Source of the DNA: Pseudomonas sp. RIT623
GTDB taxonomy: Bacteria; Pseudomonadota; Gammaproteobacteria; Pseudomonadales; Pseudomonadaceae
NCBI RefSeq assembly: GCF_004519305.1
Contig: NZ_SOZA01000033.1
Coordinates: 1 to 54,081, forward strand
Length of the DNA stretch: 54,081 nt
Direction: 5' to 3'
Numbering within the stretch: position 1 is the first letter of the stretch; each line of letters starts with the position of its first letter. This document shows, piece after piece, positions 8,118 to 16,564 of this stretch. The position numbers and the translations under genes were made by a program. The notes under the pieces are model-generated. The model was not told where the DNA came from. It did no database searches and saw only the letters and a program-made list of their open reading frames with translations.

Positions 8118-9088
8118 CCCCGCTGTTGCAGGTCAAGCACCTGCAGGTGCAGTTTTCCGTCGCCGGCAGCGGCCTGTTCAACCTGCGCCCGCGCCAACTG
8201 AACGCGGTCAACGGCGCCTCTCTGACCCTGGCAGCCGGCCAGACGCTCGGCCTGGTGGGCGAATCGGGCTGCGGCAAGAGCACCCTGGCCAGGGCCGTCC
8301 TGCAACTGACGCCCGCCACTGGCGGGCAGGTGCTGTTCGACGGCCTCGATATCGGCCAGGGTGACAAACAGGCGGTCGCGCGTCTGCGCCGCGAAGCCGC
8401 GATGATCTTCCAGGACCCCTACACCGCGCTCAATCCGCGTCAGCGCGTTGGCCAGATCCTCGCCGAGGTGCTGCAGGTGCAGCGCAAGGTGCCAGCCGCA
8501 CAGATCCCCACACGGGTTGTCGAACTGCTCGAGCTGGTCGGCCTGCGCGCCGAACTGGCCGAGCGCAAGCCCGGCGCGCTGAGCGGCGGCCAATGCCAGC
8601 GGGTCGGCATCGCCCGGGCCCTGGCCATCGAACCCAGGCTGATCGTCGCCGACGAATGCGTCGCCGCCCTGGACGTGTCGATCCAGGGACAGATCATCAA
8701 CCTGTTGCTGGAACTGCGCGAGCGCATGGGCCTGGCGCTGCTGTTCATCACCCACGACCTGGGCGTGGTGCGCCAGCTGTGCGATAGGGTGGCGGTGATG
8801 TACCTGGGCCAGATCGTCGAGGAAGGCCCGGTGCGCGAGGTATTCGACAACCCGCGCCACCCTTACACCGCCGCGCTGGTCCAGGCCATTGCCGACATCG
8901 ACCCGGCCCGCGGCCTGCCCGCGCAGCCGTTGGCCGGCGAGCCACCGAGCCCGTTGCAGGTGCCCGCGGGCTGCGCGTTCCACCCTCGCTGCCCGCATGC
9001 GCTGCCACAGTGTCGCGACAGCGCGCCCCCCAGCCACACGCAGGGTGCCCGGCGCCATGCCTGCATCCACCCGCAATTGCCGTACTGA
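8114..9088 (+). CDS. Peptide ABC transporter ATP-binding protein (DppF type)
   Basis: The second ATPase, 324 aa. Walker A is GESGCGKST, the Q-loop FQDPYTALNPRQ and the H-loop THDLGVV. The extension CAFHPRCPHALPQC is typical of OppF/DppF. Two otherwise conserved spots carry Cys: the signature reads LSGGQCQR (usually LSGGQRQR), and the residue after the Walker B Glu is Cys (ADECVAALD, usually DEPVSALD). The catalytic Asp-Glu pair is intact, so activity is expected. ATG 8114 overlaps the upstream stop. Confidence 0.9.
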   Translation: MTPLLQVKHLQVQFSVAGSGLFNLRPRQLNAVNGASLTLAAGQTLGLVGESGCGKSTLARAVLQLTPATGGQVLFDGLDIGQGDKQAVARLRREAAMIFQDPYTALNPRQRVGQILAEVLQVQRKVPAAQIPTRVVELLELVGLRAELAERKPGALSGGQCQRVGIARALAIEPRLIVADECVAALDVSIQGQIINLLLELRERMGLALLFITHDLGVVRQLCDRVAVMYLGQIVEEGPVREVFDNPRHPYTAALVQAIADIDPARGLPAQPLAGEPPSPLQVPAGCAFHPRCPHALPQCRDSAPPSHTQGARRHACIHPQLPY

Positions 9089-9121
9089 CACCCAATCATG
9101 ACCATCAAACGGAGATTGAGC

Positions 9122-10663
9122 ATGAAGCCCGCAGCATTGAAATTACTCACCGCCGCCGTGCTGGCCGCCAGCACCCTGGCCAGTGGCATGACCCAGGCAG
9201 CCGGCGTGCTGACCATCGGCTGTCGCGAGGAGAGCACCACCTTCGACCCGATCAAGAGCGCGCAGAACCGCGACAGCTGGGTCTTCGCCAATGTCTACGA
9301 CGTACTGATCCGCGTGGACAACAGCGGCACCCAACTGCTGCCGGGCCTGGCCGAAAGCTGGAAGATCTCCGACGACGGCCTGACCTACACCTTCAAGGTG
9401 CGCGAAGCCAAGTTCTCCGACGGCTCGCCGCTGACCGCCGGCGATGCGGCCTTCTCCTTGCTGCGCATTCGCGACAACCCGGGCTCGCTGTGGGCCGACT
9501 CCTACAAGATCATCGACAAGGCCGAGGCGCCGGACGAGCGCACCCTGGTGGTGACCCTGAAGAACAAGTCGGTGCCGTTCCTCGCGCAACTGGCCACCGC
9601 CAACGTCTCGATCCTGTCGAAAAAAGCCATGGACGCCATCGGCGAGGACGCCTACGCCCAGGAGCCAGTAACGTCCGGCGCCTTCAAGGTCAAGGAGTGG
9701 TTGCGCGGCGACCGGGTGATCCTGGAGAAGAACCCCTATTTCTGGCAGGCCGACAAGGTCAGCCTGGATGGCGTGGAATGGATCTCGATCCCCGACGACA
9801 ACACACGCATGCTCAAGGTCCAGGCCGGCGAGCTGGACTCGGCGATCTTCGTGCCTTTCTCCCGAGTCGACGCCTTGCAGAAAGACCCGAACCTGACCAT
9901 CCACATCGACCCGTCGACCCGTGAGGACCACCTGCTCATCAACCATGAGAAAGGCTTGCTGGGCAAGGCCGAGGTACGCGAGGCCATCGACCTGGCGATC
10001 GACAAGAAAGCGCTGGTCGACACCGTCACCTTCGGCCATGGCGAAGTCGCCTACTCGTACATTCCCAAGGGCGCGCTCTACCACAACGCCGACAACCCAC
10101 AGCGCGCGTTCGATCCGGCCAAGGCCCGCGCGCTGCTGAAAAAAGCCGGCGCCGAGGGGCTGAAGATCAACTATGTGGTCAACGCCGGCAACGAGGCCGA
10201 CGAGCAGATCGCCGTGCTGGTGCAAAAGCAGCTGGCCGATGTCGGCATCACCGCCAACCTGCAGAAGGTCGATCCGACCCAAAGCTGGCAGATGCTGGTC
10301 GACGGCGACTACGACCTGTCGGTGATGTACTGGACCAACGACGTGCTCGACCCGGACCAGAAGACCACCTTCGTGCTCGGCCACGACACCAACATGAACT
10401 ACATGACCCGCTATCACAACGACAAGGTCAAGGACCTGGTGGCGGCGGCCCGGGTGGAAACCGACGCTGGCAAGCGCAAGCAGATGTACCAGGACCTCCA
10501 GCAGCTGGCCAAGCAGGACGTGCACTGGATCGACCTCTACTACAGCCCGTACATCAACATTTCGCGCAGCAACATCCAGCACTTCCTGCAGAACCCCCTG
10601 GGACGTTTCACCCTCGAGGAAACGGTGAAGCTCGACGCGGCGCAGAAAACCGCGCAGAACTGA
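9122..10663 (+). CDS. Periplasmic peptide-binding protein of the ABC importer (SBP_bac_5)
   Basis: The solute-binding protein, 513 aa. It has an N-terminal signal peptide (MKPAALKLLTAAVLAAST, cleavage probably after GMTQA) and no lipobox, so it should be a free periplasmic protein. The body reads as the DppA/OppA family: STTFDPIKSAQNRD near the N-terminus, the LPGLAESWKISDDGLTYTFK block, and a C-terminal DLYYSPYINI region. I chose ATG 9122 because GGAG lies six bases upstream and the signal peptide starts there; an upstream in-frame ATG at 9098 would bury it. It is the last gene of the pip-ABC operon, and its specificity should define the inducing nutrient. Confidence 0.9.
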   Translation: MKPAALKLLTAAVLAASTLASGMTQAAGVLTIGCREESTTFDPIKSAQNRDSWVFANVYDVLIRVDNSGTQLLPGLAESWKISDDGLTYTFKVREAKFSDGSPLTAGDAAFSLLRIRDNPGSLWADSYKIIDKAEAPDERTLVVTLKNKSVPFLAQLATANVSILSKKAMDAIGEDAYAQEPVTSGAFKVKEWLRGDRVILEKNPYFWQADKVSLDGVEWISIPDDNTRMLKVQAGELDSAIFVPFSRVDALQKDPNLTIHIDPSTREDHLLINHEKGLLGKAEVREAIDLAIDKKALVDTVTFGHGEVAYSYIPKGALYHNADNPQRAFDPAKARALLKKAGAEGLKINYVVNAGNEADEQIAVLVQKQLADVGITANLQKVDPTQSWQMLVDGDYDLSVMYWTNDVLDPDQKTTFVLGHDTNMNYMTRYHNDKVKDLVAAARVETDAGKRKQMYQDLQQLAKQDVHWIDLYYSPYINISRSNIQHFLQNPLGRFTLEETVKLDAAQKTAQN

Positions 10664-10677
10664 CACCACCAAGACCG

Positions 10678-10700
10678 AGGCCGCCCAGCGTGGCGGCCTT
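10678..10700 (+). terminator. Hairpin after the ABC operon
   Basis: AGGCCGCC and GGCGGCCT form an 8-bp GC stem around a six-base loop (CAGCGT), 15 nt after the binding-protein stop codon. Only TT follows, so it is a weak intrinsic terminator or an mRNA-stabilising hairpin. Confidence 0.5.
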
Positions 10701-10851
10701 GCCCGCAGGCGCTGAAGTGGGAGGTGAAATCCGCCGCCTCTGCAAGCGGCAGCTTTGATATGATCCGGGCAGCCGCTTGTTACCACTGAATCGAATTGCG
10801 CGCCCCCTTGATGCTGCCCATGGCCATTTCATGCCTGCGAAAATCCACGCC

Positions 10852-11970
10852 ATGCGAAAACTGCTAACCGGTGCCTTCGCGCTGGTCCTCATCACCGCCC
10901 TGTGCGGCTACGGCTTCTGGACCCTGCAACGACCAGAAGGCCATTACCTGTCCGACCTGCGCATCGAACTGGCGCTCAACCAGGGCGTGCCGGGCGAGCA
11001 CGGCAACCTGCTGGGCGTCGAGCCGCTGCTCTACCCGGTCGACTACCAGAACCTCACCCGCCTGCACCGCAAGCTCTCGGCCTACCTGCAACAGGCCCGC
11101 GACCAGGGGCTGATCAACCCACGCACCGTGGTGGTGCTACCGGAGCATATCGGCACCTGGCTGTGGGCCCGCGGCGAAAAACGCGAGTTGTACCAGGTGA
11201 CCCAGCGCCGCGAGGCCTGGCAATGGCTGGAGCTGAGCAACCCGTTGCGCTATGGCCTGGCAATGCTCAGCGCCAGCGGCGACGATCGGCGCTCGGACGC
11301 GCACTTGCGCATGAAGGCCGCGCAGATGGCCGCCGACTACCAGCAACTGTTCGGCAACCTGGCCCGTGAATTCGGCGTCACCCTGGTGGCCGGCTCGATC
11401 GTCCTGCCGGCCCCCTATGTGCAGGACGGCGTGTTGCGCGCCGGCAATGGCCCGCTGTTCAACAGCAGCCTGGTGTTCGCTGGCGACGGCTCGCTGCTGG
11501 GCCAGCCGCAGCACCAGCAATACCCCGACAGCGAGAACCGCCGCTACATCCACGACGGGCGCGCGCACCCCTTGCAGGTGCTGCAGACCCCGGCCGGGCG
11601 CCTGGGCGTGCTGGTTGGCAGCGATAGCTGGTATCCGGACAATTACCAACAGTTGGCCAGGCAATCGGTGGAGCTGATCGCCAACCCGGCGTTCCTCAGC
11701 GGCAAGCACAGTTGGCAAACCCCCTGGCGCGGCAATCGCCATCAGGCGCAAAGCAACGGCCTGGCGCTACAACGTGGCCAGGTCAGCGAACAGAGCGCCT
11801 GGCAGCAGTTGACCCAGTCTGGTGCCGCCGGCATCACCAGCATGAGCGTGTTCATGCGCGGCCAGTTCTGGGAGCTGGGCAGCGATGGCCAGGGCTTCGC
11901 CAGCCAGGCCGGCACGTTGTGGGTTGGCAACGCCAGCCAGGGCGCCCGCCTGCTCAACCTGTGGTTGTAG
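10852..11970 (+). CDS. Membrane-anchored nitrilase-fold protein, catalytic residues apparently lost
   Basis: A 372-aa protein whose residues 1-25 are a hydrophobic N-terminal anchor or signal (MRKLLTGAFALVLITALCGY). The rest resembles the carbon-nitrogen hydrolase superfamily: VVVLPEHIG supplies the position of the catalytic Glu, NSSLVFAGDGSLLG is the typical strand, and RLGVLVGSDSWYP matches the block around the catalytic Cys. At the Cys position the sequence reads VGSD (usually xCxD). The stretch that normally carries the Lys (GQPQHQQYP) has no Lys. It may therefore be a pseudoenzyme or use different chemistry. The start is uncertain: ATG 10831 is an alternative and neither has a strong ribosome site. 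It ends 4 nt before the araC gene, so the two are probably co-transcribed. Confidence 0.7.
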   Translation: MRKLLTGAFALVLITALCGYGFWTLQRPEGHYLSDLRIELALNQGVPGEHGNLLGVEPLLYPVDYQNLTRLHRKLSAYLQQARDQGLINPRTVVVLPEHIGTWLWARGEKRELYQVTQRREAWQWLELSNPLRYGLAMLSASGDDRRSDAHLRMKAAQMAADYQQLFGNLAREFGVTLVAGSIVLPAPYVQDGVLRAGNGPLFNSSLVFAGDGSLLGQPQHQQYPDSENRRYIHDGRAHPLQVLQTPAGRLGVLVGSDSWYPDNYQQLARQSVELIANPAFLSGKHSWQTPWRGNRHQAQSNGLALQRGQVSEQSAWQQLTQSGAAGITSMSVFMRGQFWELGSDGQGFASQAGTLWVGNASQGARLLNLWL

Positions 11971-11974
11971 GGCC

Positions 11975-13009
11975 ATGCCCCGCCCCCGCGTACGCCTGGG
12001 TGACCTGTCGGTAGGCTTCATCCAGCCGCTGGCCGACGCCTTGCAGGCGCTGGGCCATGATCCACACCCCCTGCTGCTGCGCTACGGCCTGGATGCGCCA
12101 CGCCTGGCCGAGGCCGGCGCGCGCTTGTCGATCCCGCGCTACATGCACCTGGGCCATGCGGCCATCGCCCTGTGCGGCGAGCCGGCACTGGGCCTGCATA
12201 TCGGCCGCCTGAGCCGCCTGGCCCAGGCCGGGTTGGCCGGGGTGACCGCGGCCCAGGCGCCGACCCTGGGCGATGCCGCCCGCACCTTGCTGCGCTTCGA
12301 GCCCCTTTACGCCGGCAATTACCGCGGGCAATCGCAGTTCATCGAAGACCACCAGGGCGCCTGGCTGCGGTTCTATTCCATCAGCCCCTACAACCACTAC
12401 AACCGCTTCGTGGTCGACTCCTTGCTCAGCGGCTGGCTGACACAGCTCTCCAGCCTGGCGGGCCAGGCCGTGCAGGCCGAGCGCCTGGAGATCGAATTCG
12501 AGCCTCCCCCCTATGCCGCGCAGTACCAGGGCCTGTGCGCCGGCCCGGTGCAGTTCGGCGCCACCGCCAACCAGTTGCGCCTGGGCAGGGCCACCCTGGC
12601 CCTGGCCAACCCGCAGCATTGCCCGAGTACCTGGCAGCACCTGCTGCAACTGTGCGAGACGGAACTGACCCAACGCACCCGTATCCGCAGCCTGGGCGAG
12701 CGTATCACCCACCTGCTGGGGCCTTTGCTCAACGGCGGGCGTGAGCCGGACCTGGAGGAAGTGGCGCGGCACCTGCAAATGCCGCCCTGGACCCTGCGCC
12801 GCAAGCTGGCCGAGGAAGGCACCGGGTTTCGCGACCTGCTCAACGACACGCGCCGCGATCTGGCCGAGACCTACATTCGCGACACGGCGCTGGCCTTTGG
12901 CGAAATTGCCTATCTGTTGGGGTTTGCTTCGGCCGAGGCCTTCCAGCGCGCGTTCAAGCGCTGGACCGGGCTGACCCCGGGGGCGTTCCGCCGCCAGCGG
13001 CTACCCTAG
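11975..13009 (+). CDS. AraC-family transcriptional regulator with N-terminal arabinose-binding-like domain
   Basis: A 344-aa regulator. The first 200 residues match the OruR/ArgR-type sensor domain (Arabinose_bd), for example GDAARTLLRFEPLYAGN. The C-terminal 100 residues are an AraC helix-turn-helix pair: LEEVARHLQMPPWTLRRKL (first helix-turn-helix) and IAYLLGFASAEAFQRAFKRW (second). ATG 11975 lies four bases after the stop of the nitrilase-like gene, so the pair forms an operon; the regulator may control its partner. The effector is unknown. Confidence 0.87.
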   Translation: MPRPRVRLGDLSVGFIQPLADALQALGHDPHPLLLRYGLDAPRLAEAGARLSIPRYMHLGHAAIALCGEPALGLHIGRLSRLAQAGLAGVTAAQAPTLGDAARTLLRFEPLYAGNYRGQSQFIEDHQGAWLRFYSISPYNHYNRFVVDSLLSGWLTQLSSLAGQAVQAERLEIEFEPPPYAAQYQGLCAGPVQFGATANQLRLGRATLALANPQHCPSTWQHLLQLCETELTQRTRIRSLGERITHLLGPLLNGGREPDLEEVARHLQMPPWTLRRKLAEEGTGFRDLLNDTRRDLAETYIRDTALAFGEIAYLLGFASAEAFQRAFKRWTGLTPGAFRRQRLP

Positions 13010-13020
13010 TTGCCCGGCCC

Positions 13021-13103
13021 GTAGAAGCCAGCTTGCTGGCGAACCAAGCGACGCGGAGGATGGCACCGGCTGCGCCGGTGTTCGCCGGCAAGCCGGCTCC
13101 TAC
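13021..13103. repeat. Inverted pair of REP palindromes
   Basis: GTAGAAGCCAGCTTGCTGGC at 13021-13040 and TTCGCCGGCAAGCCGGCTCC, then TAC, at 13081-13103 are inverted copies of one REP unit separated by about 40 bp. The spacer contains a smaller hairpin, CACCGGCTGCGCCGGTG. They lie between two convergent genes. The same subtype occurs at 107-180. Confidence 0.75.
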
Positions 13104-13136
13104 AACGGTTTCGGCCTGGCGAACCGGGCACAGGCG

Positions 13137-13904
13137 CTACTGCGCGGCGGGCTCGGGCGCTTCCTGCTGCACCTGAATCGGGGCCGCCTCGATGGGCGGG
13201 GCGATGGGTTGCGAACCCTTGCTGTCATCCACCAGCGCAGCGGCAGGCGCCTCGCTGGCCGGCACCGCGGCCGGCTGCTCGGGCGCCAGGGCACTGGGGG
13301 CAGGCTCCGGCAGGCCCAGGTCGGCTGCCGGCTTGTCCACCTTCGGTGCGACAGCCTCGGTTTTCTCCGGCTGCCTGGGCTTGGGCAGGTAGCTTTCCAC
13401 CAAGGCAAAATAACGGTCATAGAACTGCGTGGCGGTGACCGTCTCGCTGGCGACCTTGACCATCGAGTCGTCGGTGGAGCCGATCGGCATCGACACCGAA
13501 CCCAGCACGCCCACCCCCAGGCTGGCGGAGGTGTTGGACTTCTTCAGCGCGTAACGGTCCTGCAGGGCATTGGCGAACATCGTCGAGCGTTGCTTGTCGC
13601 CCATGTCCGGCACACAGGTGATGTTGAAACTGATCTGCAGGTGGTTTTCCGCGTTCTGCTGAAAGCTCTTGTTGCCGGCGACCTGATTGGCATCGCTACT
13701 GGTAATGATATAGCCCTGGCTGAGCAAGGCACGACGCGCCGCCTCGCAACTGCCGGCCTCGCTGGCCGCGAAGGTGCGCGAAAAGGTCCCTGAGTCGTCG
13801 AAGTTCTCGTGTTCGTACACGGCGGTCTTTTTCGACGAGCAACCGGCCACGCCCGCCAGCACTAGGGCCAGCCCGAGCGCACCGTAGACGGTAGATCTGG
13901 ACAT
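13137..13904 (-). CDS. DUF2242 lipoprotein
   Basis: A 255-aa predicted lipoprotein starting at ATG 13904. The signal peptide ends in the lipobox LAGVAGC, so Cys24 would be lipidated. The conserved core (about residues 30-170) contains AASEAGSCEAARRALLSQGY and a second Cys (ITCVPDMGD), and matches DUF2242 proteins of Pseudomonas as I remember them. The last 80 residues are Pro/Ala/Glu-rich and probably disordered. Function is unknown. The longer reading frame to 13994 would put 30 extra residues before the signal peptide, so I reject that start. Confidence 0.75.
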   Translation of the reverse strand: MSRSTVYGALGLALVLAGVAGCSSKKTAVYEHENFDDSGTFSRTFAASEAGSCEAARRALLSQGYIITSSDANQVAGNKSFQQNAENHLQISFNITCVPDMGDKQRSTMFANALQDRYALKKSNTSASLGVGVLGSVSMPIGSTDDSMVKVASETVTATQFYDRYFALVESYLPKPRQPEKTEAVAPKVDKPAADLGLPEPAPSALAPEQPAAVPASEAPAAALVDDSKGSQPIAPPIEAAPIQVQQEAPEPAAQ

Positions 13905-14132
13905 CGTGGATTCCGGGTAAATCGAAGGGTGCCTATTGTGCAACACATCCATGAGCCACCGAAACCTCGACGGCGAAAGGTTCATGTAAAGCACTCGCTG
14001 TTTAGCTCAAGAATGGGACTACATCCACGGGAGATCCTTCCTACTGACCTACCAAAAACAGCCTAACTGAACAACTGATATTCCACCGTTAGACTCGTGC
14101 GCCCCCACGTATGAACGTTCAAGGAACTCGCG

Positions 14133-15683
14133 GTGAAAAATCTCTCGGTACGCCTGAAACTACTCCTGAGCCTCACCCCGATGGTGGTCCTGGTCGCCTT
14201 GCTCGCCCTCACTGCCACCCTCAGCCTGGGCAGCCTGACCCACCGCGCCGAACGCCTGGTATCGGTGAACTACATTCTCGATAACCTAAACGATATCCGC
14301 GCCGCCCAGCTGGCCTACGCCCTTGACCACGCCCCTGCCGACCTCGCCACCTTGCGCCAGGCCTACCGGCAGATGGACAAGCTGATCGATGAAAACCTGG
14401 CGAAAATGCCTTACCCGCAGGCCCAGGCCGCCCTGGGCGCTACCCGTACCCTGATGCGCGAATACCTGCAAAACCTTGACCGACGCCTGCAGGGGGGCAC
14501 CGAACGACTGGCCGGGGCGGCCGGCAGGCAGCAACTGGAGCAGGTGCTGCTGGCGATAGGGCAGATCAACACCCTGATCACCGAGCAGAACGCGGTCAGC
14601 GCCCATGAGTTCAGCCAGCGCCGCGCCCTGATGCTCAGCCTGTTCTGCCTGACGCTGCTGCTGGCATGTTTGGTGGCCTGGTTGCTCATCCGGCAGATCT
14701 GCACCCCCTTGCTGCAAGCCCTCGACATGGCGCGTCGCATCGGCGAGGGCGACTTGCGCGCCACCAGCCTGCCCGCTCGCCAGGACGAGTTCGGCCTGCT
14801 GCTGCGCGCACTGGAGCGCAGCAGCGCCAACCTGCGTGGCATCCTGCAAGGCATCGGCCAGGTCAGCGCACGGCTGGTCGGGGCTTCCACGGCACTGGCC
14901 AGCGTGATCGAGCGCACCAGCCATGGCGCCATCAGCCAGCGTGGCGAAACCCATCAGGTGGCGACCGCCATGAGCCAGATGGCCTGCGCGGTGCAGGAAG
15001 TCGCCCAGAACAGCTCACTGGCCAGCGCGGCCACTCGCGAGGCCAGCGACCAGGCCGCGTTGAGCCGGCAGGTGGTGATCGACACCCAACGCCAGGTCAT
15101 CCAATTGGCCGAGGACATCGACGACAGCACCGAAGCCGTGCAGCAACTGTCGGCCGCCACCGAACAGATCGGCAGCATCATGACCGTGATCCATTCGGTG
15201 GCCGAGCAGACCAACCTGCTGGCGCTCAATGCCGCCATCGAAGCCGCGCGCGCCGGTGAGGCCGGGCGCGGCTTCGCGGTGGTCGCCGACGAGGTACGTG
15301 GCCTGGCCCAGCGCACCCAGCGCTCCACCGCCGAGATCGAGACCCTGGTCGCCACCTTGCAGGCTGGCGCCCGTCGCGCCGTCGAACGGATGCATGGCAG
15401 CCGCCACGTGGCCGGCGACACCGTGCAACTGGCCAACCAGGCCGGCGCGGCGCTACAGGTCATCACCCGTAGCGTCGATGATATCCAGGGCATGAACCAG
15501 CAGATTGCCGCCAGCACCGAGCAGCAGAACGCCGTGGTCGAGACCATTCGCGGCAATGTAGACAATGTGCGGGATGTGGCCGAGCACTCGCTCGATGCCA
15601 CCCGGGAAATAGAAACGGCGTCGACCGGGCTCAAGCGCCTGGGTGATGAACTGCAAGGTTTGGTCGGTAACTTCCGCCTGTGA
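14133..15683 (+). CDS. Methyl-accepting chemotaxis protein
   Basis: A 516-aa transmembrane chemoreceptor. TM1 is at about residues 9-31 and TM2 at about 169-188 (LMLSLFCLTLLLACLVAWLL). They enclose a small periplasmic domain of about 135 residues that looks all-helical, as in four-helix-bundle sensors. A HAMP domain and a long cytoplasmic coiled-coil follow. The kinase-contact tip around EQTNLLALNAAIEAARAGE is highly conserved. There is no C-terminal CheR-binding pentapeptide. The start is GTG 14133, with AAGGAACTC upstream. The ligand cannot be told from sequence. It is a single-gene unit that ends at the terminator at 15711. Confidence 0.93.
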   Translation: MKNLSVRLKLLLSLTPMVVLVALLALTATLSLGSLTHRAERLVSVNYILDNLNDIRAAQLAYALDHAPADLATLRQAYRQMDKLIDENLAKMPYPQAQAALGATRTLMREYLQNLDRRLQGGTERLAGAAGRQQLEQVLLAIGQINTLITEQNAVSAHEFSQRRALMLSLFCLTLLLACLVAWLLIRQICTPLLQALDMARRIGEGDLRATSLPARQDEFGLLLRALERSSANLRGILQGIGQVSARLVGASTALASVIERTSHGAISQRGETHQVATAMSQMACAVQEVAQNSSLASAATREASDQAALSRQVVIDTQRQVIQLAEDIDDSTEAVQQLSAATEQIGSIMTVIHSVAEQTNLLALNAAIEAARAGEAGRGFAVVADEVRGLAQRTQRSTAEIETLVATLQAGARRAVERMHGSRHVAGDTVQLANQAGAALQVITRSVDDIQGMNQQIAASTEQQNAVVETIRGNVDNVRDVAEHSLDATREIETASTGLKRLGDELQGLVGNFRL

Positions 15684-15710
15684 ACAGTCGGCGTGGCAAA
15701 TGCCAGGCAC

Positions 15711-15740
15711 AAAAAAAGCGACCCTGAGGTCGCTTTTTTT
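15711..15740. terminator. Bidirectional intrinsic terminator (chemoreceptor / tRNA operon)
   Basis: A-tract plus GCGACC, loop CTGA, GGTCGC plus T-tract form a symmetrical hairpin with seven A's on one side and seven T's on the other. It can terminate the chemoreceptor gene from the left and the tRNA-Val/Asp operon from the right. Confidence 0.9.
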
Positions 15741-15776
15741 GTAGCTTCGAGGTGTTCAAGGGCCTCGAGGCGAAGA

Positions 15777-15853
15777 TGGCGCAGCGGACGGGACTCGAAC
15801 CCGCGACCCCCGGCGTGACAGGCCGGTATTCTAACCGACTGAACTACCGCTGC
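15777..15853 (-). tRNA. tRNA-Asp (anticodon GTC)
   Basis: A 77-nt tRNA with encoded CCA. The acceptor stem GCAGCGG/CCGCTGC, the GGTTCGAGTCC T-arm and the anticodon loop CTGTCAC (GTC) are intact. It is the third and most distal of three near-identical Asp copies and is preceded by the hairpin at 15927. Confidence 0.97.
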
Positions 15854-15926
15854 GTATCGTTCGGGCTTGCACCCGATTGAAACTGGGATCTGAGCTTTCA
15901 AGCGCAGGTGCGCGAAAGCCAGGCAA

Positions 15927-15953
15927 CAAAAAAGGCGACTTGTAATCGCCTTT
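15927..15953 (-). terminator. Terminator-like hairpin between two tRNA-Asp copies
   Basis: On the minus strand, AAAGGCGA and TCGCC arms are followed by a run of six T's. The structure lies between the second and third tRNA-Asp genes in the direction of transcription, so it may lower expression of the last copy or act in processing. Confidence 0.6.
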
Positions 15954-15995
15954 CCTGGTTTGCCACAAGCTGTTCAAGGAACTCGTGGCAGAAGA

Positions 15996-16072
15996 TGGCG
16001 CAGCGGACGGGACTCGAACCCGCGACCCCCGGCGTGACAGGCCGGTATTCTAACCGACTGAACTACCGCTGC
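15996..16072 (-). tRNA. tRNA-Asp (anticodon GTC)
   Basis: A 77-nt copy identical over the coding part to the gene at 15777-15853, with encoded CCA and GTC anticodon. The middle Asp gene of the operon. Confidence 0.97.
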
Positions 16073-16155
16073 GTATCGTTCAGGCTTGCGCCTGATTGAA
16101 ACTGGGATCTGGCCTTGCGGCCTCAGACCGGTGCAAGCACCCATCTGGAATAAAA

Positions 16156-16232
16156 TGGCGCGGCGGACGGGACTCGAACCCGCGACCCCCGGCGTGACAG
16201 GCCGGTATTCTAACCGACTGAACTACCGCCGC
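16156..16232 (-). tRNA. tRNA-Asp (anticodon GTC)
   Basis: A 77-nt copy with encoded CCA. It differs from the other two by one acceptor-stem change (CGGCGG for CAGCGG at the 5' end), compensated on the other strand of the stem, so the fold is kept. Confidence 0.97.
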
Positions 16233-16311
16233 GCAGTGCTGGACTTGCGTCCTGTTCCTCTCTGCCAGCGGGCTTCGTTCGAAACCGCTGAACCAGGAAC
16301 GCCTCAGGAAG

Positions 16312-16387
16312 TGGTGGGTGATGACGGGATCGAACCGCCGACCCTCTGCTTGTAAGGCAGATGCTCTCCCGGCTGAGCTAATCACCC
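16312..16387 (-). tRNA. tRNA-Val (anticodon TAC)
   Basis: A 76-nt tRNA with encoded CCA. The acceptor stem is GGGTGAT/ATCACCC plus A73, the anticodon loop CTTACAA, and the T-arm CGGTTCGATCC. It is the first gene of the tRNA operon. Confidence 0.97.
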
Positions 16388-16428
16388 CCGCGATGTTGCT
16401 TGTTGCGTTTGCTTCGCTGAGGCCGCGA

Positions 16429-16457
16429 AATTTACGCAGGTACCGATGCTAAGTCAA
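16429..16457 (-). promoter_or_regulatory. Sigma-70 promoter of the tRNA-Val/Asp operon
   Basis: On the minus strand: TTGACT, 17-bp spacer, TAAATT, then a GC-rich discriminator (TCGCGGCC). Such discriminators are typical of stringently controlled stable-RNA promoters. It lies 41 bp upstream of tRNA-Val. Confidence 0.85.
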
Positions 16458-16564
16458 TACCCCCATTGAAGTTTTTTTCAAAAAGGGGAAAAACAGCCGC
16501 AAGCTTGAAGCGGCAAGCGACAAGAAAAAGCTCTCGCCGCCCTCACTACCGTACTCGACCCAGA

